The translations under genes and the position numbers were made by a program. The notes beneath the pieces were generated by a model that was given only the letters and a program-made list of their open reading frames with translations, ran no database searches and had not been told where the DNA came from. A stretch of 64,000 nt of DNA from assembly GCA_037783415.1 (NCBI GenBank), contig JAZGTN010000007.1, positions 7,027,501 to 7,091,500 of the forward strand, given 5' to 3'. The DNA comes from Leptasterias polaris. Its lineage: Eukaryota > Echinodermata > Asteroidea > Forcipulatida > Asteriidae. The stretch's first letter is position 1. Every line of letters begins with the position of its first letter. Positions 42,927 through 55,329 of this stretch are shown here, piece by piece.

Positions 42927-43384
42927 GCATTGACCCATTTTCACAAAATCACGGAAAGCAATCTTTGCGTAGGCCTTTGTTTCAAAGTAAAACATCCCTT
43001 TATTCTGAAGTGCCAACATTGTGTTTGATCTTCCCGTGTGGCACCAAAATTTGGAAATCGTTTATAATTCGTTTTCAAAAATAAAATAAAAAATTAAATA
43101 AATAGTGTGGTTGCTGCGTATCAAGCACTTTGCATTAGCAAAAACAATATCGCCAGCTTGGTTTTCTGGGTCGTGATCTTGTGTGTTGAGTGATGGATGT
43201 TGCGCTGAATCGGGTTGAAAATTACCCTTTTTCAAATAAAATTTAATTCGTGTGAGTTAATATAAAAGTTGAACATGACCGACAACCAAATAATGCACCT
43301 AAATAGTTGGTAATCAAACAACAGTATAAGTTTGAAGTTGTTCGTTATACTGTTATGGTTTATTTTAAGCATTTAATGCATTCG
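42927..43384. other. Unassigned non-coding stretch
   Basis: AT-rich; nothing recognised. Confidence 0.4.
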
Positions 43385-43749
43385 TTTAAAGGCCCTGTAC
43401 ACTATTGGTAAGATCGAAAAACACAAATGTTCACAGATTCACACATAACTTACACGATTTAAAGTAAGTAATGGTAGAAAGGGTTCCTTAAAATATTTCT
43501 GCCTAAAATCCTATCGTTTCTGAGAAATGAGTAAAACAATAGTTTTTATCGCGCGCGATAATAAACTCCATGTTTGAAAAACAGAAAACACATAAGGTCT
43601 CTTTTCACTATTTTCTCGTGACCTCGATGACCAATTGAGCTCAAATTTTCACAGGTTTGTTATTTCATGTGTGTGGTTGATTACACAAAGCATGAACACT
43701 GTCTGTGATTATTTTGTCAGCTCTGCCAATCCTGTATAATACCTTTAAA
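43385..43749. repeat. MITE with TTTAAAGGCCCTGTACACTA end
   Basis: Left TTTAAAGGCCCTGTACAC, right end ATAATACCTTTAAAG. The interior TGACCTCGATGACCAATTGA matches the interior of 39256-39634 (CAACTTCGATGACCAATTGA). Confidence 0.82.
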
Positions 43750-44225
43750 GTGCTGTTGCAAATGCTCTCATAAAATAATAATACTCGGTTCTTATTATAG
43801 CGCTTTGTCACTCCCCTATAGGGGCGTATCAAAGCGCTCAGTATTTTTTTCCTGCAAGGAATGTGGAGCTACGTTTTGAAGTATGAGACCTATTCCTTTA
43901 GCATTATGTAATGGTTTACAAGGTGATGTTGCGCAATATGCTGCCAATCAAGAAGATTTTGGTAAAAATAACAACTGTCCATTGCAAAGGTACAACACAT
44001 AATATGTGTAAATAGAAAAATAGTTTGAAACATTGAGTTATACCCCACCAGTGCTCCATAAAGGTTTATAACTGAAAACTTAACATGTTGGTAATTATTA
44101 TAGTCTCAAAGGTTAAGTTTTCAAATGGGGGAGGGGGGGCCACCCGGGGGGCACTGACATCAATTGGGTGGGGGGCACGTTCCCCCGTTCCCCTCCCCCC
44201 CCCCCCCCCCCCCCTTAGTTACGCC

Positions 44226-44403
44226 ACTGCGCACGGGACCAACGGCTTTAAGTCCCGTCCAAAGGACGCAGCAATAATGGTTAAGATAAGTGTCTTGCGG
44301 GGACAAGTGTCACGACCGGAACTCGAACCCACACTCTGCGGATCAGAAACACCAGAGCTTGAGTCCGGTGTTCTTATCCGCTCGGCCATGAAACGACAAG
44401 AGA
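44226..44403 (-). repeat. tRNA-Leu-like SINE, best copy
   Basis: The minus strand reads ATGGCCGAGCGGATAAGAAC (A box), CCGGACTCAAGCTCTGG (anticodon arm with CAA in the loop), a long variable region and box B GGTTCGAGTTCC. The tail is GTGACACTTGTCCCCGCAAG. Preceded by a C-run of about 20. Confidence 0.82.
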
Positions 44404-44860
44404 AAACAATAAAACGAAACTTAAATTATAAATAACTGAATCGACTGATTGAAAAATAAAATGGCAGATGTGATGATGTAACGTTGCGCAAGGTATACGG
44501 AATATCAAATATCAAATATCGCTCCACCAGAACCCATCAGAAAACTTACTGGGCTGTTTCAGTGTTTTACTTAACGGATTTAGATGAGAATAGAACACAT
44601 TTTTAAGTTGTTTCAAAGACCACAGGTTTCTGTTCTAACAAACCCCATCGAAAGTAGTTGAGCGATTTATTGTAAAGGAAAAGACAACGTTCGTGTTCGT
44701 ATGGTTTCCATGTGCAAAATATTTAATGTGAATAAAAGTGCTAGGCATTTGCGCAGGGTGTACTATATGCATTGTTAATAAAACAAAAACTCGTATGTTG
44801 TTTGTTATTGTTTTGTTTGTTTTGCCGAAGATAGGATATTTGACAGTGTTGGAGAATGAT

Positions 44861-45190
44861 TGTACGGAGCCCCTAAAGGGACAGGTAAAAAACAAATATT
44901 GAAAGGTATATAGATACATTTTACAATTATTTCGCTCCCTCGAAATACTTTTTCTTACCCTCGAAATAATATTTCCTTTCAACGAAACAACTTATTTCCT
45001 TCTCTCATAATACCAATTCGAGGGAACAAAAAAGAAATTCGTGGGAACGAAATTATTTCGAGACAAAATAATGTTTCGAGGTAACGAAAACGTATTTCGA
45101 AGGAACGATATAATTTGTTGTATTTTTTTATGTTTTTCTGTTTACCTTTTTGATTATTTTTACATGTCACTTTAGGGACCCCGTATGGTT
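44861..45190. repeat. Element with TACGGAGCCCCTAAAGGGAC ends and TTTCGAGG array
   Basis: The left end TACGGAGCCCCTAAAGGGAC is mirrored by GTCACTTTAGGGACCCCGTA on the right. The interior is a run of imperfect palindromic units such as TATTTCGAGGGAACGAAATA. Similar arrays are at 49005-49260 and 59160-59330. Confidence 0.82.
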
Positions 45191-45527
45191 GACTATCTGC
45201 ACAATCAAAGAATGACAATCTGTAATAAGCATTTATTCGCGCCACCTGTATTTTATTTCATGTTTCCTCTGCTGCTGAATTGCAGAGAGTGTTTGCGTTT
45301 CAACCTAACGTGATCTATCTGTCCCCTGTCCATCTCAGTCCAATTACTGTCGTCTCTCTTCAAGTTAATTTACTTCGTCTTCCGCATCTTCTGTTTGCTC
45401 TCTGCTCCGTGTATGTCAAACAGATGTCGTGACCACATTTTTCTCTTAGTGTATACACCACAGGCAATTTTTGATAGCGGGCAAGTTGCAATTGGTACTT
45501 TTGCATGGGTCGCTGTTTTTTCAAGAG

Positions 45528-45779
45528 CCCAATTTCGTGGCTCTGCTTACCGTCAGCAAAGAATCAGCGCTTACGGAAAGCAGGGAATTCCGCGCTTCAA
45601 GCGTATTTTTACGGGTTGGCAGGGATTTTTTCTTTGCTCGTGCGCTTGCGTAGTCCACGTTACTTGGCATTCTACGCTTACCTAACTAGCACAGAAATTC
45701 GGCGCCTGCTCGGTATTGGGGAGAAAGGTGTTCGCAAGCGCAGAATTTGTCAGTAAGCAGAGCCATGAAATTGGCCCAT
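45528..45779. repeat. MITE family D-related copy
   Basis: Left CCCAATTTCGTGGCTCTGCT, right AGCAGAGCCATGAAATTGG. Open frames crossing it have no known domain. Confidence 0.75.
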
Positions 45780-46366
45780 GTAAGGTTTTGATTTATAGAC
45801 AAGTTTAGGTCCTCTTCTATCCATTTTCCTCTGTTTTCAGCTCTCATCTTTTTGAACAGAAATCATAGAAAGCTCCATCATATGGTTTACACTGACACGG
45901 TGCCTTGTGTACCTAAGTTAAAATGTAAAGCCAAAAGGTGGAGGTTCTGGTGCGATCGAAGAAGAAAAAATAATCGCACAAAATGAATTGTTCGATATAT
46001 AATAGCCCCAACTCATCTAAGCCTTAACAACAACAAAACAAAAAATACGAAGAACAATCTTTACAAAACAAATAACACAGTTTTCTAAACATTAAAACAA
46101 ATGATGAGTTTTCCCCAGCTTGCACCCTTCCGCCATTGAAAATGTGTGTTTTACGACAAGTGTGCCTTAACCAAAACTTGTTTTACTTGTGAAACACAAA
46201 TCTCTGACTGGGAACAGGGTGTGCTACCACATGGCGTATACCATGATGCCGCTCTTTTACAAAATGGACGCGGTTTTATAAAGTGGTGTCAGAAAAAGAA
46301 AATCTCCAGCAGCAAACCTTTTGCGCCAAGAGGTGTATTAACAAAATAAAAACACAGTTTTCCTAC

Positions 46367-46435
46367 CTGGTAACGGGCCTGACAGCAGAATGAACAGCAG
46401 GTTGCGGACGTAGTTGAGGAAGTAAAATTGAAATT
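46367..46435 (-). CDS. Isolated hydrophobic exon candidate
   Basis: A 69-nt segment between ACTTTCAG and CCAG|GTAGGA, phase 1-1, 23 codons reading FQFYFLNYVRNLLFILLSG and PLP. It looks like a membrane or signal segment. No start codon in frame, and I could not find phase-matched partner exons, so the gene it might belong to is unknown. The competing frame from an ATG at 46446 ends after 29 codons. Confidence 0.3.
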
Positions 46436-46681
46436 CTGAAAGTGTTACTCATCGATTCCAATTAATAAACCAAAAGTTACACAGAGTTGGGATTGCCAGA
46501 AACAACAAACTCGGCACAGAAACCAACAAGGCATCCGATGACGATGACGAGAATCACAAATCACGTAATGTTACATCTTTTGAAATCAAATGCAGACATC
46601 CAACAATCACGGGGTCGAACCGTCGACTCTCTAAGATTATGTTCTCAAAAGAAAAAAACTCCTTGGTGTTATACCCTAAAT

Positions 46682-47075
46682 GACTGTGCAACATACAGTC
46701 GTTGTACCGTGAGGTTAGGCTTGATTGACGCTAGATTTACGTTCGATTGACGCTTGTCTTTGCGGTTTGGGGTTGTGATGTCCACGAACCTCAAGTTGGC
46801 GTACCAGAAGACTCTGCAAAATAAAGCCGTTATACAATGAGGTTCAAGCTGATTGACGCTCGACTCACGTTTGACTGACGCTTGTCTTTGCGGTTTGGGG
46901 TTGGACGTCCATGAACCTCAAGTTGTCGTACCAGTAGACTGTGCAACAAAAGGCCGCTATACCTTAAAGTTCATACGCTTGATTGACGCTTGATTCACAC
47001 TCGATTGACGGTTTGTCTTTGCGATTTTGAGCTGTCCACGAACCTCAAACCGTCTTACACCAGAAGACACCTTGT
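46682..47075. repeat. 128-bp tandem repeat, about 3 copies
   Basis: The phrase GACTGTGCAAC and variants recur at 46682, 46810, 46937 and 47065. Each unit also has TTGATTGACGCT, CTTGTCTTTGCGGTTTGGGG and CCACGAACCTCAAG. Confidence 0.92.
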
Positions 47076-47099
47076 GCAAACCTTGCTGATCTGGTACAA

Positions 47100-48590
47100 C
47101 ATTAAAAAACACAAATCTCTCTAATTCTTATTCTTAGAATACATGCTGAGTGATTCAATTCTAAGTTTGAACCAAATCAGCCTCGATCTGCAAACCGCAC
47201 AGTTCCCCTGACTGAAAGCACTCTCCTCGTCAGTGTAGCGCCTATAGATCAGCCACTGGATATTCGCAAACCATAATATTTTTTACCACCGTCCGTCTCA
47301 AGAGATCATAGACTAAAAATAATAAACGAGTTGTTAAAAAGGGCGGCAGAGTCGCCTATCGACCTAGTACTTCACTCCATATCACAGTAAAACAAAAATA
47401 ACACAATTATCGCGCAACACCCGTCTAATAACTACCACGTCGCTTTTGCTCATTTGTCGAACTTTGCTCGGTTGATTAGTTAGCCTGGTTTTCGAAGATG
47501 TACAGCACGATCAATGAACGACATACAGCGAGTCTCCAAGTACCAGGCTAGCTATAAATTTGTACTTCAGTTATATGGATTCTTATTTATTCAGTGATAC
47601 TGAATCTCGAATTAATTATTCAAATGGCTGTTTTAGCATCTGGTTGTTTTCTACAGAGGTATAAAATGGGGTTTAAAGTAAATAATTGATACTTAGGCCT
47701 ATATTTAATGTTGATATTTATCTGATTTCACTACAGTACAAAAACAATTGGCGAACCGTGTTTTTGTTCGTTTCTTTTCATTTTTAAATTGTTTATTGTA
47801 TTTATTTGTTATTATCATTATTATTTTGCTTAACGTGGGGCTGATTTTTCTTCTAGAATTCCAAAACAAATATCTTCATGATACTTACCAATATTGATTT
47901 ATATATATGCCAAATTTACAGCAACCCCCCCCCCCCCCCCCCCCCAACCCGGGAAAAAGGGGGTGGACAAACAAATAAACAAACAAACTAACTAACAATG
48001 GGATACTGGAAATACGTAAATGGGACTACGTTACAAGTTCTCTTGAATGTTTGTGTTTCCTTGACAACTTGTATAATATAACAATTGTATTATTTACTTG
48101 ACATAACGTTCGCGTTGATTTTGTAAGTAGACCTGTGTTTAAATAGCAGTGGTATAGTTATAATTATTAAAATGTCTACATGCAAACAATTGTTCACTTT
48201 ATTGCAAGGGTGTGTAAATAAAGGATGATGAATAATTGAGGAATGTTTGTTCAATGCAAAAAACAAACGAAACCAAAACCAAAACAAAGAGTTAAACAAA
48301 CAAACAAAACACCGCAACATCCCCCAACAAACACCCCAAACCAATCAAACAAAAACAAACAACCTAAACAATCACCATAATACAAAAATCGGCGTTACCT
48401 CTTATGTGGAGTTCCGAAGTGAATGCAAATAGCACCGCGTGCAATAAATCAGCTTATAAACAGCTGGTTTGAGAACATTAACTTAAAATATTACTGGATG
48501 AGTCAATATTATATCAAAAAGTTTACACAATTCCAGCAATATGACATTAGTCATACTTTGTTAAATACAGCTGGATCAACGCCAAGGACT
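47100..48590. other. Unassigned non-coding stretch
   Basis: Contains a C-run of about 21 at 47925-47945 and a CAAA-rich simple stretch at 48255-48365. No gene. Confidence 0.45.
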
Positions 48591-48596
48591 TACAAT

Positions 48597-48855
48597 ACAG
48601 CAATCCTTCACCGATCTTGAACTCTTGGTGGCAGCAGATACCGCCATTATTGCGGTGGTACCTGGGTGGTACTGCGCTGCCTAGCGACGGGTTTAAGCGA
48701 TTTGCAAAGTGAAAGTCCAATAACCCGCGACTAATCAAATGATCGCCGTGTAGCCCAAACCAGTCGCAAGGCAGCGCAGTACCACCCAGGTACACCGCAG
48801 TAATGGAGGCATATCTGCTGCCACCAAGAGTTCAAGATCGGTGAAGGATTGCTGT
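48597..48855. repeat. Palindromic MITE family E, copy 2
   Basis: Nearly identical to 38809-39074 apart from a short deletion (CCTTATA) near the centre. Flanked on both sides by ATA-containing sequence. Confidence 0.92.
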
Positions 48856-49004
48856 ATAGCGAAAGAACCAGTGTATATAGGCCTATCTTTCTATAAGCTC
48901 GAATCTCAAATGTATGGAGCACCTAATAGGCACTAGGGAACAAAATTGAAAAGGTAGAAAAGTATATTAATTATTAACAAAATATATAACAAATTATTAC
49001 AAAT

Positions 49005-49260
49005 GATTTTTTTCCCCTCGATATCTTTTTTTGTTCCCTCGAAAACAACTTTGTTTTCTTGAAAAACTCTTGTGTTCCCTCGTTCCAACAAAATAACTTA
49101 TATTGTTCCCTCGAAATACTATTTTGTTGGAACGAAATATTTCAAGTGAACGAGATAATTTACTATTTATATGAACAAATTATTATTTGGTAAGAAGAGA
49201 ATAATATACTATTTCTGGGGAACTAAGCACTATTTCGAGGGGATGAAAGAACACAATTCA
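49005..49260. repeat. TTCCCTCGAAA palindromic array
   Basis: Repeated TTCCCTCGAAA and its complement, as at 44861-45190. The left outer sequence TATGGAGCACCTAATAGGCA at 48912 resembles the other element's end. Confidence 0.75.
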
Positions 49261-49289
49261 CGGAAAGGAAAACCCGACCTATACGTTTG

Positions 49290-51320
49290 TGCACCGGCTG
49301 TCAGTAAGTGGTTGAGCAGTTCGTATATGCAGCCACAGAATGACATTATTTACATTAACAATTTGTCACTCTGTGGACTGAGTAATAAGCATTTGTCAAA
49401 TTGTGGTTTTGGTCAGTTTGTGGATTTTGTCATTATGTTGTTTGACCTGATGGCGACCTTACGTGACAATAACTTTTGTTTTTCATATTATCTTCTATGG
49501 CTTATATCTTCTTTCACGTATAAATTATGGTTATAAAACTGGTGCTGAGAGTGTTTATACATTTTGTTCGTTCTATTAAATAAAAAAAAATTGTAGATTT
49601 GAATATTTTTATCTTTTTGACAAAATTAAGCTTTTTGTCATCTTGTGGTTGAGAAATTGCCATTTTGTTCCCTGAGCAATATCTTGAAATTGTAACCTTT
49701 CAATAAATTATTCTCCCTTACAAAATATTGTGAGTATTTCCTTGAAATCTTGAATTGTATTTTTAGTAATGTGTATAATTGTTGCAGCCATTGACTTAAA
49801 TATGTCTTTTATATGCCATATAGGCCCTAATATATTTTTCATTCCGATTTTGTAATGACTTTACAAACACATTACCCACAAACTGACACTTTGTCATATT
49901 TCAAGCAAGTGTTTTCAAACTGTTGTTCAAAAAGGGCAACTACCCTGCCGCGGAACAAGAAAGTTGGTGTGGTGGAAGCACTAAGAAACTATAACCTTGT
50001 TCCATTATTCATACAAAGTTCGATAAAGTTACTTTTTATTAAACCATATTATGATTTTGTAATTCTAGAAGAAAGGTTATCTTTATTTGAATACAGGAAA
50101 CTTGTCCCATTTCTGATTTCTTATTAAAAACACAGCACACGTCACGCAATTAAGGGAATTTTTTGCATATTCTTTCACACATCAATTTATTAAGATATTA
50201 AATAACAACCCACCAGGGAAACTGACTGGGTAAATTTCAAATGATTATAACCCATAATCATCAATTTATTCAATCAAACATTTATGTTACACACCAAAAT
50301 CACATTATCAAATATGCTGTTATCATATTCAGTTAATTGAAATGTAAAACTCTTTTTACTCCAACCTTAAAAACTTGTACCCCAAAGTCAATAATAACAA
50401 ATAAGAAAATTCATTACAATTCATTAAAATGTAGTAATCGTTATTTGCCGGAGTTAACAGAAAAAACTGCTCAACAGACACATTTTATAAATAACTGCTG
50501 ACTAACTGATTGTCAATATAAACCAGAACCTAAAAAATTATTCAAATATTTGTTACTGCATGTACTGAACCCACTTGACAATACAAGTATTCAGCCTGTA
50601 TCATTCAAACTCTTAAAAGCAGTTACAGATATTTGGACAATTTGTTACTGCATGTACTGAACCCACTAGAAAATAGAAAACAAATATCATTGAAGAGGCG
50701 CTGTTGTAATGAACATAGCAGGCTTGTGTGGCTGTACATGGAATTGTAAATTCTCATCAAAACACTCGTTCGCACTAGCCTTTACATTATAATGACTGCG
50801 TCAATCACATGCGCGTTTTTGTGCAGTCACTGGGTTTACGTGTGTAATTCCATGAACAGCCGCAATCTGCATAATCATGGCGACAGTCCCCCTTTAATAT
50901 AAGTACAAACTGTACAAGACTTGTGCATATTCAAACTTTCTTGTCCAAGTTGGTCCCAACCATGTTGAGTTTTACATGCTAATGATGCTGTTTCTTCAAA
51001 TACTTTAGTCGAACAAAATTGATGGATATGCAGACTATATTATATTGATGGAAAACCGTAAAAATTGTGAGTATAAGTAAGTATAAGAAATAAAAAATTA
51101 ATTTAACAAATCCAGTGAAAAGGACAGAGTTTAAGACTGTACTTGTTGGACACTTTCGGTTTCATAACAAAATATGGTCTTTGCTCGGCTTGTTTTCAAA
51201 TTTTCAATAGGCACAAGACTTGTACAGTATATCCGTTTAAGAGGAAGAGAAATATCAAATCCATTTATGTATTGTACTTATTTTCCCAATATATAGAGTC
51301 CTCATGGGAAAAATTACATG
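49290..51320. other. Unassigned non-coding stretch
   Basis: AT-rich 3' flank of the small minus-strand gene. A 90-codon plus-strand frame at 49855-50127 has no recognisable domain or supporting context. Confidence 0.45.
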
Positions 51321-51325
51321 TCTGT

Positions 51326-51737
51326 AACCTGACAGTGGTGTAAATTGCCATTGCATTCGATACCCGCCCAGTGCAAAATTTGTCAACATCCAAAACATGC
51401 GATGACATCATTCTGATAAAAATGGGTCTGTACATTTTAGTGTGGGATGTTTTGGTTCAATTCTGATTTTCAATGATATTTAATCCTAATGGCCTTTGAA
51501 TTTGACATTTCGACTGTTGAAAAATTCGTCATTGGAATGTAAAGACCTATTAATTGTTGAAATCTATTGATGTCATGTTTCAAATTTCACTCTGAAAAAG
51601 TCAGGAATTAACCAAAACATCCCCAAACAACAATGTACAGACACATTTTTCTCAGAATGATGTCATCGGAAGCTTTGGATATTATCACAATTTGCAGTGA
51701 AAGGGTATTGAATGCAATGACAGTTTACACCACTTTA
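51326..51737. repeat. Palindromic MITE family F, about 410 bp
   Basis: Left GTGGTGTAAATTGCCATTGC ... ATCCAAAACATGCGATGACATC ... mirrored by GATGTCATCGGAAGCTTTGG ... GCAATGACAGTTTACACCAC. A partial copy is at about 60622-60690. It lies about 90 bp past the stop of the small gene. Confidence 0.88.
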
Positions 51738-51826
51738 ACGTGAAGTTGGAGACTTGTCATTTTTCCCCACTCACATGATGACTCTGTCTATTGGTAAATG
51801 AATACTTTGCAAAATTTGAAAGTAAT

Positions 51827-51920
51827 TCATCTCTTGGTTAAAATCTCTACTGCCTCGTCACTTGAAATATTGAGCTTGTCCTGGAGCACTTTTATCATCG
51901 CCTCGGGCAGCAACACGTAA
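51827..51920 (-). CDS. Small unrecognised gene, terminal coding exon
   Basis: Acceptor CTTTGCAG, then 31 codons ending in TGA at 51829-51827. It encodes YVLLPEAMIKVLQDKLNISS and a charged helix-like tail ending LTKR. Enters in phase 2. The amphipathic helical character suggests a protein-protein interaction end. Family not recognised. Confidence 0.55.
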
Positions 51921-52405
51921 CTGCAAAGATGAAAAAATAGAGAAAGAGAGAGAGAAAACAGTTAAATCAAAAGAATTAATATGAGGATTATCGCCCCCTC
52001 CCCCCCCCCCCACATATAACAATAAGGTTCTTATAGTCTGCTCACTGTAACACTACAAAAGTGCATTGATTGAGAGTTCCGGATTTTACGAGAGAAAACA
52101 AATTTGTTGTTCATTGAGAAACATATGCATAGTGCAGGCAAAGTCATATAATTGAAATCAAAAGGAAACATTTAAAGTTGAAATAGACTGCATGCAATGT
52201 CTGGTGGAAGAAATGTTTACTAATTGTAATTATTTAGGAGAGCCTCCTAGTAAGTTCATGTATAAGTATCCTTACTCATCAAATGCTGGGAGAAAATATG
52301 AGGTTAATTTAATATTTCAATCACATGGGAAATTTTAACTTTTGAAATGTGCCTAGATTAGTTTTTATAGCATTAAGTTTACAACAATTAAGTGAATTAA
52401 CTTAC

Positions 52406-52434
52406 GTGGGTACTGTCGTCCGGGCTAAAAATAG
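52406..52434 (-). CDS. Small unrecognised gene, exon 6 (short form)
   Basis: A 29-nt exon, entered in phase 0 after ATAG and left in phase 2 at CAC|GTAAGT, which links both neighbours in frame. A longer form starting at 52509 (TTATTAG acceptor) is open in a different frame (34 codons including GHPFTEEQEEFLMTELIA) but does not match the phase of the preceding exon or keep the last exon in frame. The choice of acceptor is uncertain. Confidence 0.4.
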
Positions 52435-52829
52435 CTATTAACTCTGTCATTAGAAACTCCTCCTGCTCCTCAGTGAATGGATGACCAAAGACTTCGTAAG
52501 TCAAATTCACTAATAAAATTAAATAATTCAGCAATTAAAATTACAGCTTTGCTAAAAAAAAAAACATATAACAATAAAAAAAGCAAGAGGAAAACATAAA
52601 GTAAACAACCAAATGTTAAAATAAAGCGCAAAACTGAAATGGTTTCTGGGGCAAATACTCCTATTACAATTGTTAAACACAGTGCCCCCTTTCTTATAAA
52701 CATCATGCCTCCAACTTTTAGCCTGACCCATAGCAAACATGATAAATTTGTAGCCATCAATATTATATAACTTTAAATGTCAGTTGATGTCAGTAAAATT
52801 GTTAATCTTACCCCAATTACTTAACATCA

Positions 52830-53024
52830 GAGCCCAACTTCAAAGAGCTGCTTAAGCACAAAAAGAAGCTAAGCACAATAAATTGTTGCTTACCAGAATA
52901 AGGTTACCAGCCAAACTACCATGTCACATGTACAATTTTTGTCTGGTATCCTGCTCTCTTCTGCTAAGCCGAACATTGTTAAGCATTATTTTCTGCTTAA
53001 GCACCCTTATGAAATTGGGCCCAG
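52830..53024. repeat. MITE family D, copy 2
   Basis: Left AAAGAGCTGCTTAAGCAC, interior GCTTACCAGAATAAGGTTAC as in 37243-37441, right TGCTTAAGCACCCTTATGAA then ATTGGGCCC. It lies in the intron between exons 5 and 6 of the small gene. Confidence 0.88.
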
Positions 53025-53619
53025 GGCTTAATTTCATAGAATGTTCAAGAATGTAAATAAAATTGCTAATGATGATAACATTATGTGCCTTCCAAACAAA
53101 TTTAACAGTGAAAATACCATTTCATAGCAGAACATGGAGTAATAATTGTGGTTTAAGCAGCTCTATACAATTGTGAATGCCAAGTACGTTGTCCACAAAA
53201 TGTATTATGCTGTTGTTGCACTATGTTAAATTCGGACCAAGTTGGAAAAAACAAAACACGTAAAGGCTAAGCAAAGGATAAATTCAAATTATATCAATTG
53301 TTTTTTTCAAGCCAAATAATATGAGTTATAGAGAGGCAGAGATAAGAGTGTCACAGAGGAGAGAACATGTTGGAGAACATGTCTGACCCCCTACCTCCAT
53401 CACAAGAAAGCCAAACATGTTCTGTCCTAATAAAATGTTAGAGATTGCAATACAAGTGGTGTGTGAAGATGGACTTACTAACCTTGGGTTTCCAAAGTAC
53501 ATGTAGAATGAAATTGGTGCCACAATAAACAAGGTGTTTTCCTTAAACATCCCGATAATTGTTTCAATTAATTTCAATTGAAAAACATCAAAGCACAATT
53601 AAATAACTAAAAAACCAAC

Positions 53620-53707
53620 CTTGCCAGAGAACACCTTCTTCAGGTAGCTAACATTCCTGGTTAAGACAATTTTGATGTCTCTGGTAGAAAGTGATGAAAT
53701 TGCTATT
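53620..53707 (-). CDS. Small unrecognised gene, exon 5
   Basis: An 88-nt exon: CTGTAG acceptor, AAG|GTTGGT donor, phase 2 in and 0 out. It encodes IAISSLSTRDIKIVLTRN and VSYLKKVFSGK. If the weak donor is not used, the frame ends seven codons later, giving a shorter protein. Confidence 0.55.
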
Positions 53708-54442
53708 CTACAGATGACATAAACAAATAAATAAAAACAATCAATCACAAGTTAAGTAGATGCATTGAATGTTATCAAAAAATGAAAAGAGACATGCTAC
53801 CTAGACAATCAACTGATCTGTTTTCGTTTATGACTACAACCACAGGCAGTTTTCTTTTATTAAGCCAGTATCAATTCTTAATTTAATGTCTTCACATTTT
53901 TGGGCCCTTTAGTTTTTTTTTTGAAGTATTGGTTTTGTGAGTGTGTGTGGGTGCATGCATGGTGTCTTGTGGTGTGTAAGCGTGCCTGGGTAGGTACAGT
54001 ATATACATTCAAACCAGGAACCTATAACAAAAGAGGACAATAGGGTTTCAAGTTGGGGAAAGGTCCCCAGTTGGTGAGCGTGAACAAAACAAAATGGGAG
54101 CTGCTGCTAAACAATTACTTAGTACAAGTAAAAGTACAAACAAAAGAGGGACAACAATTGCATGTGTTTATACACTTGAGTGCTTTGGCATGTGTTGGTT
54201 CGTTTTAGTACCATTTGTGTGTGTGCAGGTTTGTATATTTTCCCTGGTGTGTCTCTTAGCCTTTTGCTATCTTTTATTTGAATGATTGTTATACATTGAT
54301 GTCCTTTTAATGATGTAGATTTAGCTTTTGTATAGTGTAATATAGTGGCAATTCAGTTTTTGTGCTGTGAATACAACCTTTTATCTAATCATCTATACAT
54401 TTCCAATTATATTTTTACTTTAAGTTTGTATGTGGTACTTAC

Positions 54443-54472
54443 TCATCATCAGAGCGAACATGTTCCGGCACC
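54443..54472 (-). CDS. Small unrecognised gene, exon 4
   Basis: A 30-nt exon, CTTTCAG acceptor and GATGA|GTAAGT donor, phase 2-2, encoding VPEHVRSDD. Confidence 0.55.
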
Positions 54473-54917
54473 CTGAAAGAAAAAAAAAACCAACCTTTTA
54501 TTGATACTTAAATAGAATTAATAATCGCATTGGTAAAAATGAACACGGCCTCAACAATAATATTAAGAGTCACCAAGTATAAATTCACTTTGACTTGCAT
54601 GTGCAATTAAAAAGCACAACATTTTGTATGCAGAAGCACATGTGAAGCTTTTTACAGGAGTGGAAAAAATAAGACACAAAGTTGTGTCTTCTATTTCAGA
54701 TAATACCACCAACACCCCCATGTGGATTAAGCTTTACTACAGCTTTTTTCCAATACTAGATCTTTACAGATTGCAGCTTTTTGTGACGCACTATGTGTAG
54801 CTTATCTTTTTGACATACATATAGAAATTAATATTTATGGTATAAAATTGAATGGAGTGTACAAATATTAATTATCCCATATTTTTTTAATGAGATCCAT
54901 TAGTTGCCTTTACTTAC

Positions 54918-54941
54918 ATTTTTTCACCTCGGTGCTGTTCA
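54918..54941 (-). CDS. Small unrecognised gene, exon 3
   Basis: A 24-nt micro-exon, TTTTTTCAG acceptor and AAAAT|GTAAGT donor, phase 2-2, encoding EQHRGEK plus split codons. Confidence 0.55.
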
Positions 54942-55282
54942 CTGAAAAAAAGATAAACAGATCAATTTGAGGTTCTATTTACTTGTAGTTGATAATGTAA
55001 TGATTTTCCATATTAAGACTAGGTTAATTTATTCATAATCTTCATTCAACCAATCTACTTTTAAGTTATTCATACTGCATTAAAGTTAACTGAAAACAGT
55101 TTCAACTGTTTGTTTTCAAGTTAAAGAAGAACAAAACAGAAAAAAATAAAATAAAATCAAACTAAAAACGAAATACACCATGTCTTAAGTTTCTCAACAA
55201 AAAGTCAAAGATTAGAAAAAGCTCTGATTTCTTACGAGTACCTTCAAAATTCCAGTTAGTTTTTAACAGAACAATTACTTAC

Positions 55283-55322
55283 CTTGGGCATGTGTGGTCC
55301 ACCTCCTCGGGCATGTCTCGAT
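55283..55322 (-). CDS. Small unrecognised gene, exon 2 with start codon
   Basis: A 40-nt exon, GTTGCAG acceptor and CCAAG|GTAAGT donor. ATG at 55314-55312 opens MPEEVDHTCP. From this ATG the six coding exons sum to 297 nt (98 residues plus stop) in a single frame, which is the main evidence that the chain is real. The protein is acidic/charged, has no signal or membrane segment and is not recognised. Confidence 0.55.
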
Positions 55323-55329
55323 CTGCAAC

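Noticed and set aside
44330..44396. Possible tRNA-Leu(CAA) gene
   Set aside because: The 5' and 3' ends do not pair as an acceptor stem, and the unit continues into a SINE tail shared by two other copies.
45844..45913. Cys-rich terminal exon candidate on the minus strand (PCQCKPYDGAFYDFC)
   Set aside because: Phase does not match the only nearby upstream candidate exon (46367-46435) and the family was not recognised.
46682..47075. CRISPR-like regular repeats
   Set aside because: Units are 128 bp with no short repeat/spacer organisation; a eukaryotic tandem repeat.
49855..50127. 90-codon plus-strand frame starting MTLQTHYPQTD
   Set aside because: No domain, no splice or promoter context, AT-rich codons; treated as chance.
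53490..53545. Extra exon candidate on the minus strand of the small gene (ENTLFIVAPISF)
   Set aside because: It would leave in a phase that puts a stop in the next exon; kept as intron.
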